From Hydrogenophaga sp. (GTDB lineage: Bacteria > Pseudomonadota > Gammaproteobacteria > Burkholderiales > Burkholderiaceae_C): a stretch of DNA of 6,823 nucleotides. The translations under genes were made by a program, and so were the position numbers. Shown piece after piece: positions 1 to 6,485 of this stretch. The notes beneath the pieces were generated by a model. That model saw only the letters and a list, made by a program, of their open reading frames with translations. It was not told where the DNA came from and searched no databases. The stretch covers positions 1 through 6,823 of the forward strand of contig JAABRN010000009.1 of NCBI GenBank assembly GCA_011390855.1. The letters are read 5' to 3'. Each line of letters starts with the position of its first letter. Positions within the stretch are counted from its first letter, which is position 1.

Positions 1-401
1 ATGGCCAGGGCCTGCGCGATTTTCTCCAGCAGTTCTTTGGCTTCGTAGGGTTTGGTGAGGTAGGTGTAGACGCCCCGCGCGGTGGCTTCAACCGCGTCAG
101 GAATGGTGCCGTGCGCAGTGAGCAGGATCACGGGCAATGAGGGGTGGCGCGCACGGATCTCATCAAAAAGAGCAAGGCCGTCCTTGCCCGGCAGCCGCAC
201 ATCGGAGAGCACCAGTTGGGGCCTCTCGATGTCGAGCTGGCTCAATGCCGATTCTGCCGACCCCACGGATGTGACCTGATAGCCCGCGGCTCCCAGGCGC
301 ATGGCCAGCAGGCGCAGCATGTCGGCATCGTCGTCAACCACCAGAATGCGGGCACGCGACTTGTTGGGTTGCGCCATGTGAGGCGCATAGGTGGCGATCA
401 T
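1..401 (-). CDS. glrR: GlrR/QseF-type response regulator, receiver domain (partial, runs off left edge)
   Basis: The visible part is a complete CheY-like receiver domain. Counting from the ATG at 377, it has the acidic pocket D15-D16-D17, phospho-acceptor D59 (in LVLSDVRLPGKDG), switch T87 (in LLTAHG) and K109 (in LTKPY). The rest of the gene lies outside the window, so the expected AAA+ sigma-54 interaction domain and HTH are inferred from family and gene order, not seen. The kinase and the QseG-like lipoprotein immediately upstream match the E. coli glrK-qseG-glrR order, so this is the likely partner regulator and sigma-54 activator. Two starts are possible. The ATG at 401 overlaps the lipoprotein stop as ATGA and suggests translational coupling; I chose it. 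The ATG at 377 is in frame, eight codons later. Neither has a clear Shine-Dalgarno sequence. A plain OmpR-type regulator cannot be excluded from the receiver alone. Confidence 0.88.
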   Translation of the reverse strand, partial: MIATYAPHMAQPNKSRARILVVDDDADMLRLLAMRLGAAGYQVTSVGSAESALSQLDIERPQLVLSDVRLPGKDGLALFDEIRARHPSLPVILLTAHGTIPDAVEATARGVYTYLTKPYEAKELLEKIAQALA

Positions 402-1063
402 GGTCGGTTGCCGCTGCTGCCTGGCGATGGCGGGCGGGGAATCAGGCTGCGTTCGATCGCGCGCATGGCTTCCAGCCGCTCATTGAGCAGTTCGATGCGG
501 CGCGAACTGTCGCGTATTTGTTGTGCTTGCCTGTCCACAGTGTCTTCCAGGCGGCGCTGGCTCATCAGCTTGGAAGCCAGCAGCCGCGCCAGTGGTTTGA
601 GTGTGCCGCTTTCTGGTGCGGTGTGGTTGATCACTCTTTGCAGCAGGCCCAGTGCGCGTGCCGTGTCCGGTGGCTGGTTGGTGTAGGACAGCGCCAGTGC
701 CAGCTGCATCTGCCGCACCGGGTGGTTGCCCGGGTCACCCAGGGACGCGATGTGGGTCACCAGTTCGGCTGGAGGGAAGCTGCGCAAGCGCTCGGCGTGT
801 TCCAGCAGGGAGACCATATCGCCCAGGGCAAACAGCTGAGTGCCTGTGATCGCGGGCGTGGGGACCGGTGCAGGCTCGGCCGGAGCCGGGATGACCAAGG
901 GAGACGCTGGCGTTTCGACGGGTGAGGGCGCTGTGGTGGCACTGGGCACCGGCGAAGCGGGTGGAGATGGTGAAGTCGGGACGGGGACCGGTGGGTTCGG
1001 GCTGGCGCAGGCCACCAGTCCCGCGACCAGCGCCAGCAAGACCAGCCGGGAAATCGTGCGCAT
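398..1063 (-). CDS. qseG: QseG-like outer-membrane lipoprotein of the GlrK/GlrR (QseE/QseF) system
   Basis: A predicted lipoprotein of 221 aa. It has a short basic N-terminus (MRTISR), a hydrophobic core and the lipobox LVAC with lipidated C19. The residue after the cysteine is Ala, not Asp, which by the Lol +2 rule points to the outer membrane. Residues about 21-70 are extremely rich in Pro, Ala, Ser and Thr and look like an extended periplasmic tether. Residues about 75-160 are helical, and 165-208 form a probable coiled coil ending in a LEAMRAIERSL segment of the kind I associate with QseG family C-termini. In E. coli, QseG is needed for proper activity of the neighbouring kinase. The start at 1063 gives a canonical lipoprotein signal peptide. 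An upstream in-frame ATG at 1117, inside the kinase gene, would add 18 residues and spoil it. No good Shine-Dalgarno precedes either start, so translation is probably coupled to the kinase. The identification rests on position, lipobox and coiled coil rather than alignment. Confidence 0.8.
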   Translation of the reverse strand: MRTISRLVLLALVAGLVACASPNPPVPVPTSPSPPASPVPSATTAPSPVETPASPLVIPAPAEPAPVPTPAITGTQLFALGDMVSLLEHAERLRSFPPAELVTHIASLGDPGNHPVRQMQLALALSYTNQPPDTARALGLLQRVINHTAPESGTLKPLARLLASKLMSQRRLEDTVDRQAQQIRDSSRRIELLNERLEAMRAIERSLIPRPPSPGSSGNRP

Positions 1064-1106
1064 CAGGAGGGTCGGCAACCGAAGGGCGGTCGGGGCCAAG
1101 GAAAAG

Positions 1107-2525
1107 TCATTGAGCATGGGGCAATTCGATGCGGAAATGGGCGCTGACGCTGTCTGGCAGCAGGAAGACCCGTCCACCGTGGGCCACAATGTACTCGTGC
1201 ACGATGGACAATCCGATGCCCGTGCCTTTGACCGCATCGTCTGGCTGGCGTTCGCCGCGGAAAAAGGGTTCAAAAATGCGTTCACGATCGGCCTCGGCCA
1301 CGCCAGGACCCTGATCCACGATGTCGATGCAGACCGATCCGGGCTCGTTCGACAGCGTGAGACGGATGTGACCGCCTCGGGGCGAATGGCGGATCGCATT
1401 GGACAGCAGGTTGCCCACCGCCGAGGCCATTTTTTCCCGATCAACCTGGAGCACCAGAGACGGGCCTTCAATACGCACCGTCAAGGCGCGGGATTGCCAG
1501 TGCAGGCGCTGACTGTCGACTTGCTCTTCCAGCATTTCGCGCAGGTCGGTTTTTTCGCGACGGAGTTGCCGGGCTTCAAACGCTGCTGCGTTGAAGCGCA
1601 GCAGGGCCTCGATCTGTCCCTGAAGCATCTGGGTGTTGTGCTGCAGGATGTTCACAACCTCGGACTGACTGGGATTGAGCGGCCCAGCCACGCCGTCGCC
1701 CAACACCGCCACGCCTTCGTGAAGCGAGGCCAGCGGTGTCTTGAGCTCATGAGAAATGTGGCGCAGAAAGCGTGCTTTGTCGGCGTCCAGCTCCATCAGG
1801 CGCAGCCGCAACCATTCCAGTTGCTGGCTCACGCGCCGCACATCTGACGGGCCTGCGATGTCGATCGGTACGTCCAGCCTGTTTTCACCCAGTCCCTTGA
1901 TGGCCTTTTCCAAACGCTTGAAAGGGCGGGCCAGCCAGATGCCGAATCCCAGGGCCATCACGACCGCCACGCCGATGGAGCCCAGTACCTGTTGCGTGAG
2001 CTGCTGGCGGCTGTTGGCGAAGCGCGCCTGCAACGCTTCGTTGCGGTTGCCGATGATGTTCTGCACGGTTTGCGCAATTGCGCCGCTGTGTACGTCCAGG
2101 TCACGAAATGCCAGCGTCACGTCGCCTTCGCGGTCCAGGGCCGTCTCGGGTGTGCCGTCGAGCAAGGCGGCGATGCCGGCCAGCTGGTTGCGCCAGGCGT
2201 CGGCCTGGTTGGCGGGGAGTTCATTGCCCTCCAGGCTGGCGAGGATGTCGGCCGCATTGGCCGCCGTTTCCTCAAAACGCAGCCGCAGCTGGTTGTCACG
2301 AAGTACCAGCGACTGCCGTGCGGCGCGCTCCATGGTCAGGCTGCGCTCGCTCAGAGACTGAGCGGCCGTGGTCAGGGCAATGGCCTGCGCAGCGCTATCG
2401 CGGCTTTGGGCCATGAGGGTGTCGAGAGTGAACAGCGCACGCACCGCGGCTGCGCCCAACAGCGCGCCGATCAGCACGAACGCGACCAGCAGCAGCTGTG
2501 GGAAGGAGAAGCGCGGGGCTCTCAC
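1107..2525 (-). CDS. glrK: GlrK/QseE-type membrane sensor histidine kinase
   Basis: A 472-aa inner-membrane sensor kinase. TM1 lies at about residues 10-30, followed by a helical periplasmic sensor region (about 35-178), TM2 at about 181-198 and a HAMP segment (about 199-250). The HisKA H-box FLRHISHELKTP carries phospho-acceptor H259. The HATPase domain follows, with N box NLLSNAIRHSP (372-382), G1 DQGPG (404-408), F box FEPFF (418-422) and G2 GTGIGLS (434-440). All catalytic boxes are intact. It should autophosphorylate and pass phosphate to the regulator encoded two genes downstream, with the QseG-like lipoprotein between them. The start codon is GTG at 2525. It is the only start candidate between the miaB stop and TM1, and the next Met, residue 38, would remove TM1. 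The gene lies 12 bp after the miaB stop and in the same reading frame, with no recognisable Shine-Dalgarno, so it probably depends on translation of miaB. Confidence 0.93.
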   Translation of the reverse strand: MRAPRFSFPQLLLVAFVLIGALLGAAAVRALFTLDTLMAQSRDSAAQAIALTTAAQSLSERSLTMERAARQSLVLRDNQLRLRFEETAANAADILASLEGNELPANQADAWRNQLAGIAALLDGTPETALDREGDVTLAFRDLDVHSGAIAQTVQNIIGNRNEALQARFANSRQQLTQQVLGSIGVAVVMALGFGIWLARPFKRLEKAIKGLGENRLDVPIDIAGPSDVRRVSQQLEWLRLRLMELDADKARFLRHISHELKTPLASLHEGVAVLGDGVAGPLNPSQSEVVNILQHNTQMLQGQIEALLRFNAAAFEARQLRREKTDLREMLEEQVDSQRLHWQSRALTVRIEGPSLVLQVDREKMASAVGNLLSNAIRHSPRGGHIRLTLSNEPGSVCIDIVDQGPGVAEADRERIFEPFFRGERQPDDAVKGTGIGLSIVHEYIVAHGGRVFLLPDSVSAHFRIELPHAQ

Positions 2526-2537
2526 GAAACGGGAGGA

Positions 2538-3893
2538 TCAGTGAGTCTCGAGCACCCGAACCTCGCCGCGAAGCGAATGGGGTCGTGCTTCGGTGATCAG
2601 CACGTCGATGAGCTGTCCCACCAGCCGGTCCGCATTCGGTCCGCCGACGAAGTTGACGATGCGGTTGCATTCAGTGCGGCCCATGAGTTCGGCCACGCCA
2701 TCCTTGCCCGGGCGGCGTGACGGCCCTTCGACCAGGATGCGCTGCACCGTGCCTTCGCGGCTGGCGCTGATGCGCTTCACGTTCTCTTCAATGGTGGCCT
2801 GCAGGTGCTGAAGACGCTTGAGCTTGACGGCGTGGGGCGTGTCGTCGGGCAGGTTGGCGGCGGGTGTGCCCGGGCGGGGGCTGAAGATGAAGCTGAAGCT
2901 GGCGTCAAAACCCACGTCGGTGATGAGCTTCATCATCTTGTCGAAATCTTCGTCGGTCTCACCGGGGAAGCCGACAATGAAGTCGCTGCTCATGGAAAGA
3001 TTGGGTCGGATGGCGCGCAGCTTGCGCACTGTGCTCTTGAATTCCATGGCGGTGTAGCCGCGTTTCATGGCCATGAGGATGCGGTCGCTGCCGTGCTGCA
3101 CCGGCAGGTGCAGGTGGTTCACCAGCTTCGGGATCTTCGCGTAGGCCTCGATCAGGCGCGGGGTGAATTCGTTGGGGTGACTGGTGGTGTAGCGGATGCG
3201 CTCGATGCCCGGAATCTCGGCCACGTATTCCAGCAGCAGGGCAAAGTCGGCGATCTCGCCCGAGTCGCCCATGGGCCCCCGGTAGGCATTCACGTTCTGG
3301 CCCAGCAGGTTCACCTCCTTCACGCCCTGGTCGGCCAGGCCGGCGATTTCCACCAGCACGTCGTCGAATGGGCGGCTCACTTCTTCACCGCGGGTGTAGG
3401 GAACCACGCAGTAGCTGCAGTACTTGGAGCAGCCTTCCATGATGGACACGAAGGCCGATGCACCGTCCACCTTGGCAGGCGGCAGGTGGTCGAATTTTTC
3501 AATTTCAGGAAAGCTGATGTCGACTTGCGGCAACGACAGGCGGGCGCGCTGGTTCAGCAACTCAGGCAGGCGGTGCAGCGTTTGCGGACCGAACACCACA
3601 TCCACATAAGGTGCGCGCTTGATGATCTCGGCGCCCTCCTGGCTGGCCACGCACCCACCCACGCCGATGAGCACGCCTTTTTCCTTCAGGTGCTTGATGC
3701 GTCCGAGGTCAGAAAACACCTTTTCCTGCGCCTTTTCCCGCACCGAGCAGGTGTTGAACAGGATCAGGTCGGCTTCTTCCACGTCCTGCGTGGGTTCATA
3801 ACCCTGGGCGGCACCCAGCACATCGGCCATCTTGTCCGAGTCGTACTCGTTCATCTGGCAACCGAAGGTTTTGATAAAGACTTTTTTGCTCAT
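2538..3893 (-). CDS. miaB: MiaB, tRNA-2-methylthio-N6-dimethylallyladenosine synthase
   Basis: A 451-aa radical-SAM methylthiotransferase, which adds the 2-methylthio group to i6A37 of tRNAs reading UNN codons. The N-terminal UPF0004 domain has the auxiliary Fe-S ligands C12 (GCQMNEYDS), C49 ([14 protein letters not shown]) and C81 (GGCVASQEG). The radical-SAM CxxxCxxC motif is C155-C159-C162, followed by [11 protein letters not shown]-terminal TRAM domain covers about residues 380-450. Length and motifs match E. coli MiaB closely from the first residues ([19 protein letters not shown]). This fixes the start at 3893; a longer open frame to 3980 has no matching sequence and lacks a Shine-Dalgarno. 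GGAG on the minus strand (3901-3904) lies 7 nt before the ATG. The gene heads a probable transcription unit with the kinase, lipoprotein and regulator. The 135-bp leader holds a sigma-54-like element and a small hairpin (arms 3913-3918 and 3928-3933). Confidence 0.97.
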   Translation of the reverse strand: MSKKVFIKTFGCQMNEYDSDKMADVLGAAQGYEPTQDVEEADLILFNTCSVREKAQEKVFSDLGRIKHLKEKGVLIGVGGCVASQEGAEIIKRAPYVDVVFGPQTLHRLPELLNQRARLSLPQVDISFPEIEKFDHLPPAKVDGASAFVSIMEGCSKYCSYCVVPYTRGEEVSRPFDDVLVEIAGLADQGVKEVNLLGQNVNAYRGPMGDSGEIADFALLLEYVAEIPGIERIRYTTSHPNEFTPRLIEAYAKIPKLVNHLHLPVQHGSDRILMAMKRGYTAMEFKSTVRKLRAIRPNLSMSSDFIVGFPGETDEDFDKMMKLITDVGFDASFSFIFSPRPGTPAANLPDDTPHAVKLKRLQHLQATIEENVKRISASREGTVQRILVEGPSRRPGKDGVAELMGRTECNRIVNFVGGPNADRLVGQLIDVLITEARPHSLRGEVRVLETH

Positions 3894-3900
3894 GATGAAG

Positions 3901-3904
3901 CTCC
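3901..3904 (-). promoter_or_regulatory. Ribosome binding site of miaB
   Basis: GGAG on the minus strand, 7 nt upstream of the ATG at 3893. It decides between this start and the longer upstream open frame. Confidence 0.75.
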
Positions 3905-3994
3905 GGAAATCGCGTCGGTGGCGAGGCCCGACGGGATTCAAACATTCAATGGACTGGGGCGGTGGGTCGGAAGGGCGCAAAGCACAGACTGCGC

Positions 3995-4010
3995 TGCAGA
4001 CACAGTGCCA
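3995..4010 (-). promoter_or_regulatory. Candidate sigma-54 (-24/-12) promoter upstream of miaB
   Basis: On the minus strand the sequence reads C-TGGCAC-TGTGT-CTGC-A. The -24 element is a perfect TGGCAC, and the invariant GG and GC are separated by the required 10 bp. The -12 element is CTGC instead of TTGC, followed by the preferred A or T. A start site near 3984 would give a leader of about 90 nt before miaB. The site lies in the non-coding gap after the upstream gene's stop codon. The downstream genes include a probable sigma-54 activator, which makes the site plausible. I found no clear E. coli-style GlrR binding site (TGTC-N10-GACA) in the roughly 200 bp upstream, and one consensus base is missing, so a chance match is possible. 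Confidence 0.42.
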
Positions 4011-4028
4011 GGCGGGAACAGGGGATGT

Positions 4029-4460
4029 TCAGTTGGCCCGGGCGGGCGCGTCCGGATTGGCTGGCGTCTCCGAAGAGAAACGGAAGTTGCGCTCGGTGAC
4101 CGCCCCCGCGCGCTTTTCGGCGGCTTCGGCGGGATTGAGCATCCAGACCTCGTGGACCAGACCGAGACTGTCGCGCACGTAATTGACCAGCACTTCCTTG
4201 CCCACCAAGGTGCCCGAGAGCACGAGTGTGTTGTTCTGGCTGCGAATGCGCGAACCGGGCGAGAGGCGGGCTGGTTCGCCGTTGAGTGTGATCTCTGGCG
4301 GCTGCACCACCACCATCTTGGCGCGAAGGGCACTGTCAGGAAAGTTGCGCACCGGTTGAGTTTGTGCGCCGGCCCACGGGGCAGCGCTCAGCACCAACGT
4401 GGCGACCAGCATGCGCATGCGGAATGCGGGGGTCAAAAAAGCAGCGAGGCAGCGGTTCAT
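4029..4460 (-). CDS. Small secreted protein of unknown function upstream of miaB
   Basis: A 143-aa protein with an N-terminal signal peptide. It has a basic start (residues 1-16 include three Arg), a hydrophobic core (LVATLVLSAAPW) and a probable signal peptidase I site after A32 (AGA|QTQ), so the mature protein of about 111 aa should be periplasmic. The mature part opens with PVRNFPDSALRAKMVVVQPPEI, has a central RLSPGSRIRSQNNTLVLSGTL segment that looks like beta-structure, and then VNYVRDSLGLVHEVWMLNPAEA. There are no cysteines in the mature part and no catalytic motif that I can name. My impression, from memory, is that similar short proteins occur beside miaB in other Comamonadaceae. The start at 4460 is preferred over the open frame reaching 4625 because it gives a signal peptide; later Mets at residues 15 and 17 are also possible. 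No obvious Shine-Dalgarno. It lies 135 bp upstream of miaB on the same strand and is divergent from the AhpD-like gene. Confidence 0.82.
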   Translation of the reverse strand: MNRCLAAFLTPAFRMRMLVATLVLSAAPWAGAQTQPVRNFPDSALRAKMVVVQPPEITLNGEPARLSPGSRIRSQNNTLVLSGTLVGKEVLVNYVRDSLGLVHEVWMLNPAEAAEKRAGAVTERNFRFSSETPANPDAPARAN

Positions 4461-4552
4461 GGTGTGTGTCCAGAGGCTGTAAAGGGGGGTGTAGCACCGG
4501 CGGCGAACAACCGTGGATTGTCGCACGGAGGATGTCGCTGTGGGGCTCGTCA

Positions 4553-4583
4553 GATGGCGGACATTTGCGCAGAATGCGCCATC
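4553..4583. repeat. Inverted repeat upstream of the AhpD-like gene
   Basis: GATGGCG (4553-4559) and CGCCATC (4577-4583) form a perfect 7-bp inverted repeat with a 17-nt centre. The centre itself contains a further ATT/AAT match. It lies in the 173-bp divergent gap, about 50 nt upstream of the ATG at 4634. It could be an operator or a leader hairpin. It has no T-run, so it is not an intrinsic terminator. Confidence 0.45.
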
Positions 4584-4623
4584 CCCCGCCGCACCCTGAT
4601 CCACCCCATTTGCACGCCAACCC

Positions 4624-4628
4624 AAGGA
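4624..4628 (+). promoter_or_regulatory. Ribosome binding site of the AhpD-like gene
   Basis: AAGGA, 5 nt before the ATG at 4634. It supports this start over the much longer upstream open frame (to 4364), which overlaps the divergent secreted-protein gene. Confidence 0.75.
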
Positions 4629-4633
4629 ACAGC

Positions 4634-5227
4634 ATGGCCCGCTTGCCTCCCCTGCCGCCCGAGACCACGCCCGAACTCAAGGTGCATTTCGATTTTTTCC
4701 TGGGTACTCTGGGTTTCACGCCCAACAGTGTGCTCACCATGCAGCGAAAGCCCAAGCTGGCACAGGCGCTCGCGGTGATGAATGCCGCAGTGATGGACCC
4801 TGAAGGGGAGGTCGATCTGGGCTTTCGCAGGCTCATCGGCCATGTGGTCAGCAAGGTGGCGGGATGTCTGTACTGCCAGGCCCACACCATACTGGGAGCG
4901 AAGAATTTTGGCGTGTCTGAAGCCAAGCTGGCCGATGTCTGGCGTTATGCCGACAGTCCGCACTACAGCGAAGCCGAACGGCTGGCGATGGATTTCGCAC
5001 TGGCTGCCGCCTCACAGCCCAATGCCGTGACCGACGAGCAGTTCGCCGAGTTGCGCCATCACTGGAGCGATGGGGCCATTGTGGAAATTCTGGGCGTGGT
5101 GGCGATGTTTGCCTTTCTCAACCGCTGGAACGACACCATGGCCACGCCGCTGGAGGCCGTGCCCGAGGCGGTTGCCACGCAGGCATTGGGCCCGCAGGGC
5201 TGGCAGCCAGGCAAGCACGCGGGTTGA
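4634..5227 (+). CDS. Carboxymuconolactone decarboxylase / AhpD-like family protein
   Basis: A 197-aa, all-helical, cytoplasmic protein (no signal peptide). The signature is GCLYCQAH at about residues 77-84, the CxxCxxH motif (C78, C81, H84) of the AhpD-like alkylhydroperoxidase branch. There the two cysteines act as a redox pair and the His supports proton transfer. The later NRWNDTMATPLE segment (about 163-174) is typical of the peroxidase-related subgroup of this superfamily. The presence of both cysteines argues for a thiol-dependent peroxidase or reductase rather than the true gamma-carboxymuconolactone decarboxylase of the protocatechuate pathway. No peroxiredoxin or aromatic-degradation gene is adjacent, so the substrate is unknown. 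It is the only plus-strand gene here: divergent from the secreted-protein gene and ending 10 bp from the stop of the converging methyltransferase gene. Confidence 0.92.
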   Translation: MARLPPLPPETTPELKVHFDFFLGTLGFTPNSVLTMQRKPKLAQALAVMNAAVMDPEGEVDLGFRRLIGHVVSKVAGCLYCQAHTILGAKNFGVSEAKLADVWRYADSPHYSEAERLAMDFALAAASQPNAVTDEQFAELRHHWSDGAIVEILGVVAMFAFLNRWNDTMATPLEAVPEAVATQALGPQGWQPGKHAG

Positions 5228-5237
5228 CGCGCTTCGC

Positions 5238-5882
5238 TCAAGAGGTGCTGGCTGGCTTTTGCATCAGGGCCACGTTGGGGCAGGGAATCTCGCAGCGCCA
5301 GCCGTGGTGCTGCGCCAGCCATTGCAGCGTGGCCTCGCGGTAGAACACCACATGGGTCGGGTCACGGCGGTAGTGCCAGCCGGCAAACAGGGTGTCGTCC
5401 GTCTGGAAATTCGTCATCAGCGCCAGCCAGCCTCCTGGCGCCAGCAGTGCGTCCAACCGGCGGAATTCGATTGCAGGTTGATGGAAGTGCTCGATCACTT
5501 CGGTGCAGGTGATGAAGCCGTAGGCGGATGACAGCACCGATCGGTCTGGATGAAAGAAGGGGTCATACAGCGCTACCGTGTGCCCGCCTTCACGCAGGAG
5601 GGCTGCCAGTGCCGGTCCCGGACCGCAGCCGAAGTCGAGGCCCAGGCTGGAAGGCGGCAAGCGCTGCAGCAAGGGATCGCTCAGCTTGCGCAGGAACTGG
5701 CGGTAATGCGCATCGTTTTCTGCGTTCTGGTGCAGCCGGTATTCGGCCAGTTCGGCGTCGGGGTCCGGGCGTTGCTCGGGATGCAGAAAAGTGGCCAGGC
5801 AAGTGGGGCAGCGCAAGTAAGCGCGATCGCCCACCGTCTGAAACCCCCGGCATTGCGGGCTTTCACACACCGGGCACTGCAT
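5238..5882 (-). CDS. Zinc-ribbon class I SAM-dependent methyltransferase
   Basis: A 214-aa cytoplasmic protein. The N-terminus carries two CxxC knuckles, C3/C6 (QCPVC) and C25/C28 (RCPTC), a probable structural zinc ribbon. The Rossmann-type methyltransferase follows, with motif I LDFGCGPGPAL (about 82-92) for SAM binding, an acidic residue after the second strand (ALYDPF), and post-motif CTEVIEHF (126-133), then LLAPGGWLALMTNF. These are the marks of the Methyltransf_11/12/23-type group, but they do not reveal the substrate. The start is the ATG at 5882, because AGGAGA (5889-5894) lies 6 nt before it; an in-frame GTG at 5888 would sit against the Shine-Dalgarno. The gene follows yaeQ by 36 bp and is probably co-transcribed with it. 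Confidence 0.9.
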   Translation of the reverse strand: MQCPVCESPQCRGFQTVGDRAYLRCPTCLATFLHPEQRPDPDAELAEYRLHQNAENDAHYRQFLRKLSDPLLQRLPPSSLGLDFGCGPGPALAALLREGGHTVALYDPFFHPDRSVLSSAYGFITCTEVIEHFHQPAIEFRRLDALLAPGGWLALMTNFQTDDTLFAGWHYRRDPTHVVFYREATLQWLAQHHGWRCEIPCPNVALMQKPASTS

Positions 5883-5888
5883 CAACAC

Positions 5889-5894
5889 TCTCCT
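5889..5894 (-). promoter_or_regulatory. Ribosome binding site of the methyltransferase gene
   Basis: AGGAGA on the minus strand, 6 nt before the ATG at 5882. It decides against the upstream in-frame GTG (5888) and TTG (5885). Confidence 0.8.
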
Positions 5895-5918
5895 GGTTGC
5901 GCGAATCCTGGGGCGACC

Positions 5919-6479
5919 CTATTTCCAGCGCAGGGGCTCGATGGGCACGCTGCCCTGTGCGCTGGAGAGCGTGAGCACACCCTCCTGCACGGTGGCCTGC
6001 AGCTGCATGCTCCGCTCGGCCATGGCGGCCAGCGCAGGCGCCACTTCGGTGGGCAGGCGCCACACCTGCAGCCTGTCGAGTCGGGTCAACTTGTTTTCGA
6101 TACCGCGCCACCACACATCAGCCGCCGAGCCGAAGGCGTAGACGAACACCGCGTCTGCCTTGCTGCAGGCCTTCAAAAGGGGCTTGTCTTCGGGTTGACC
6201 CACTTCGATCCAGATGCGCTTGCGGCCGGTGAAGTCGGTGAGCGATACGTCCGGGTCTTCGGGGTCGGAAAGGCCTGCGCCAAAACCCAGCGTACCGTCA
6301 CCACTGCAGGTGTCCTGCAATTCGTGCGCGTGGATGGCCAGCGCCACCAGCCGCACCATCATGCGTTCGTCGGTCTCGCTGGGGTGGCGAGCCAGGGTGA
6401 GCGCATGGTCGGCGTAGTAGCTGTGGTCTATGTCGGCAATGGCGACACTCGCCTTGAAGATGGTTGATTTGAGGGCCAT
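5919..6479 (-). CDS. yaeQ: YaeQ family protein
   Basis: A 186-aa cytoplasmic protein that matches E. coli YaeQ from its first residue (MALKSTIFKASVAIADIDHS) and through the conserved LTLARHPSETDERMMVRL (residues 27-44). The segment RIWIEVGQPEDKPLLKA (about 88-104) contains the E92, G94 and P96 pattern. YaeQ proteins have a fold related to PD-(D/E)xK nucleases, and D82, E92 and K99 or K103 could be the remnants of that centre. A nuclease activity is not established. An old claim that YaeQ acts like RfaH is not generally accepted, so the function is unknown. The end, MQLQATVQEGVLTLSS, is also typical. The stop is TAG. The ATG at 6479 has no visible Shine-Dalgarno and lies only 6 nt after the tRNA terminator. 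The gene heads a two-gene unit with the methyltransferase. Confidence 0.95.
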   Translation of the reverse strand: MALKSTIFKASVAIADIDHSYYADHALTLARHPSETDERMMVRLVALAIHAHELQDTCSGDGTLGFGAGLSDPEDPDVSLTDFTGRKRIWIEVGQPEDKPLLKACSKADAVFVYAFGSAADVWWRGIENKLTRLDRLQVWRLPTEVAPALAAMAERSMQLQATVQEGVLTLSSAQGSVPIEPLRWK

Positions 6480-6485
6480 GAATGC

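Noticed and set aside
840..1847. 335-aa plus-strand open frame
   Set aside because: It is antisense to the lipoprotein and kinase genes, with low-complexity Gly/Ala start mirroring the proline-rich tether.
3913..3933. Hairpin in the miaB leader
   Set aside because: Only a 6-bp stem with a 9-nt loop and no T-run, too weak to call a terminator or riboswitch. It may still influence the nearby Shine-Dalgarno.
3894..3980. Longer N-terminus for MiaB
   Set aside because: The extra 29 residues match nothing in the family. The start at 3893 has a GGAG at 7 nt and aligns with E. coli MiaB from its first residue.
4556..4570. Possible sigma-54 promoter (TGGC...TTTGC) before the AhpD-like gene
   Set aside because: The GG and GC are separated by 9 bp, not the strictly required 10, and the -24 element is otherwise poor.
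2805..4778. 657-aa open frame on the plus strand
   Set aside because: It is antisense to miaB and the secreted-protein gene, both well supported. It has no domain and a His/Gln/Val-rich composition typical of shadow frames in high-GC DNA.
5550..6467. 305-aa plus-strand open frame
   Set aside because: It is antisense to the methyltransferase and yaeQ genes, both clear family members.
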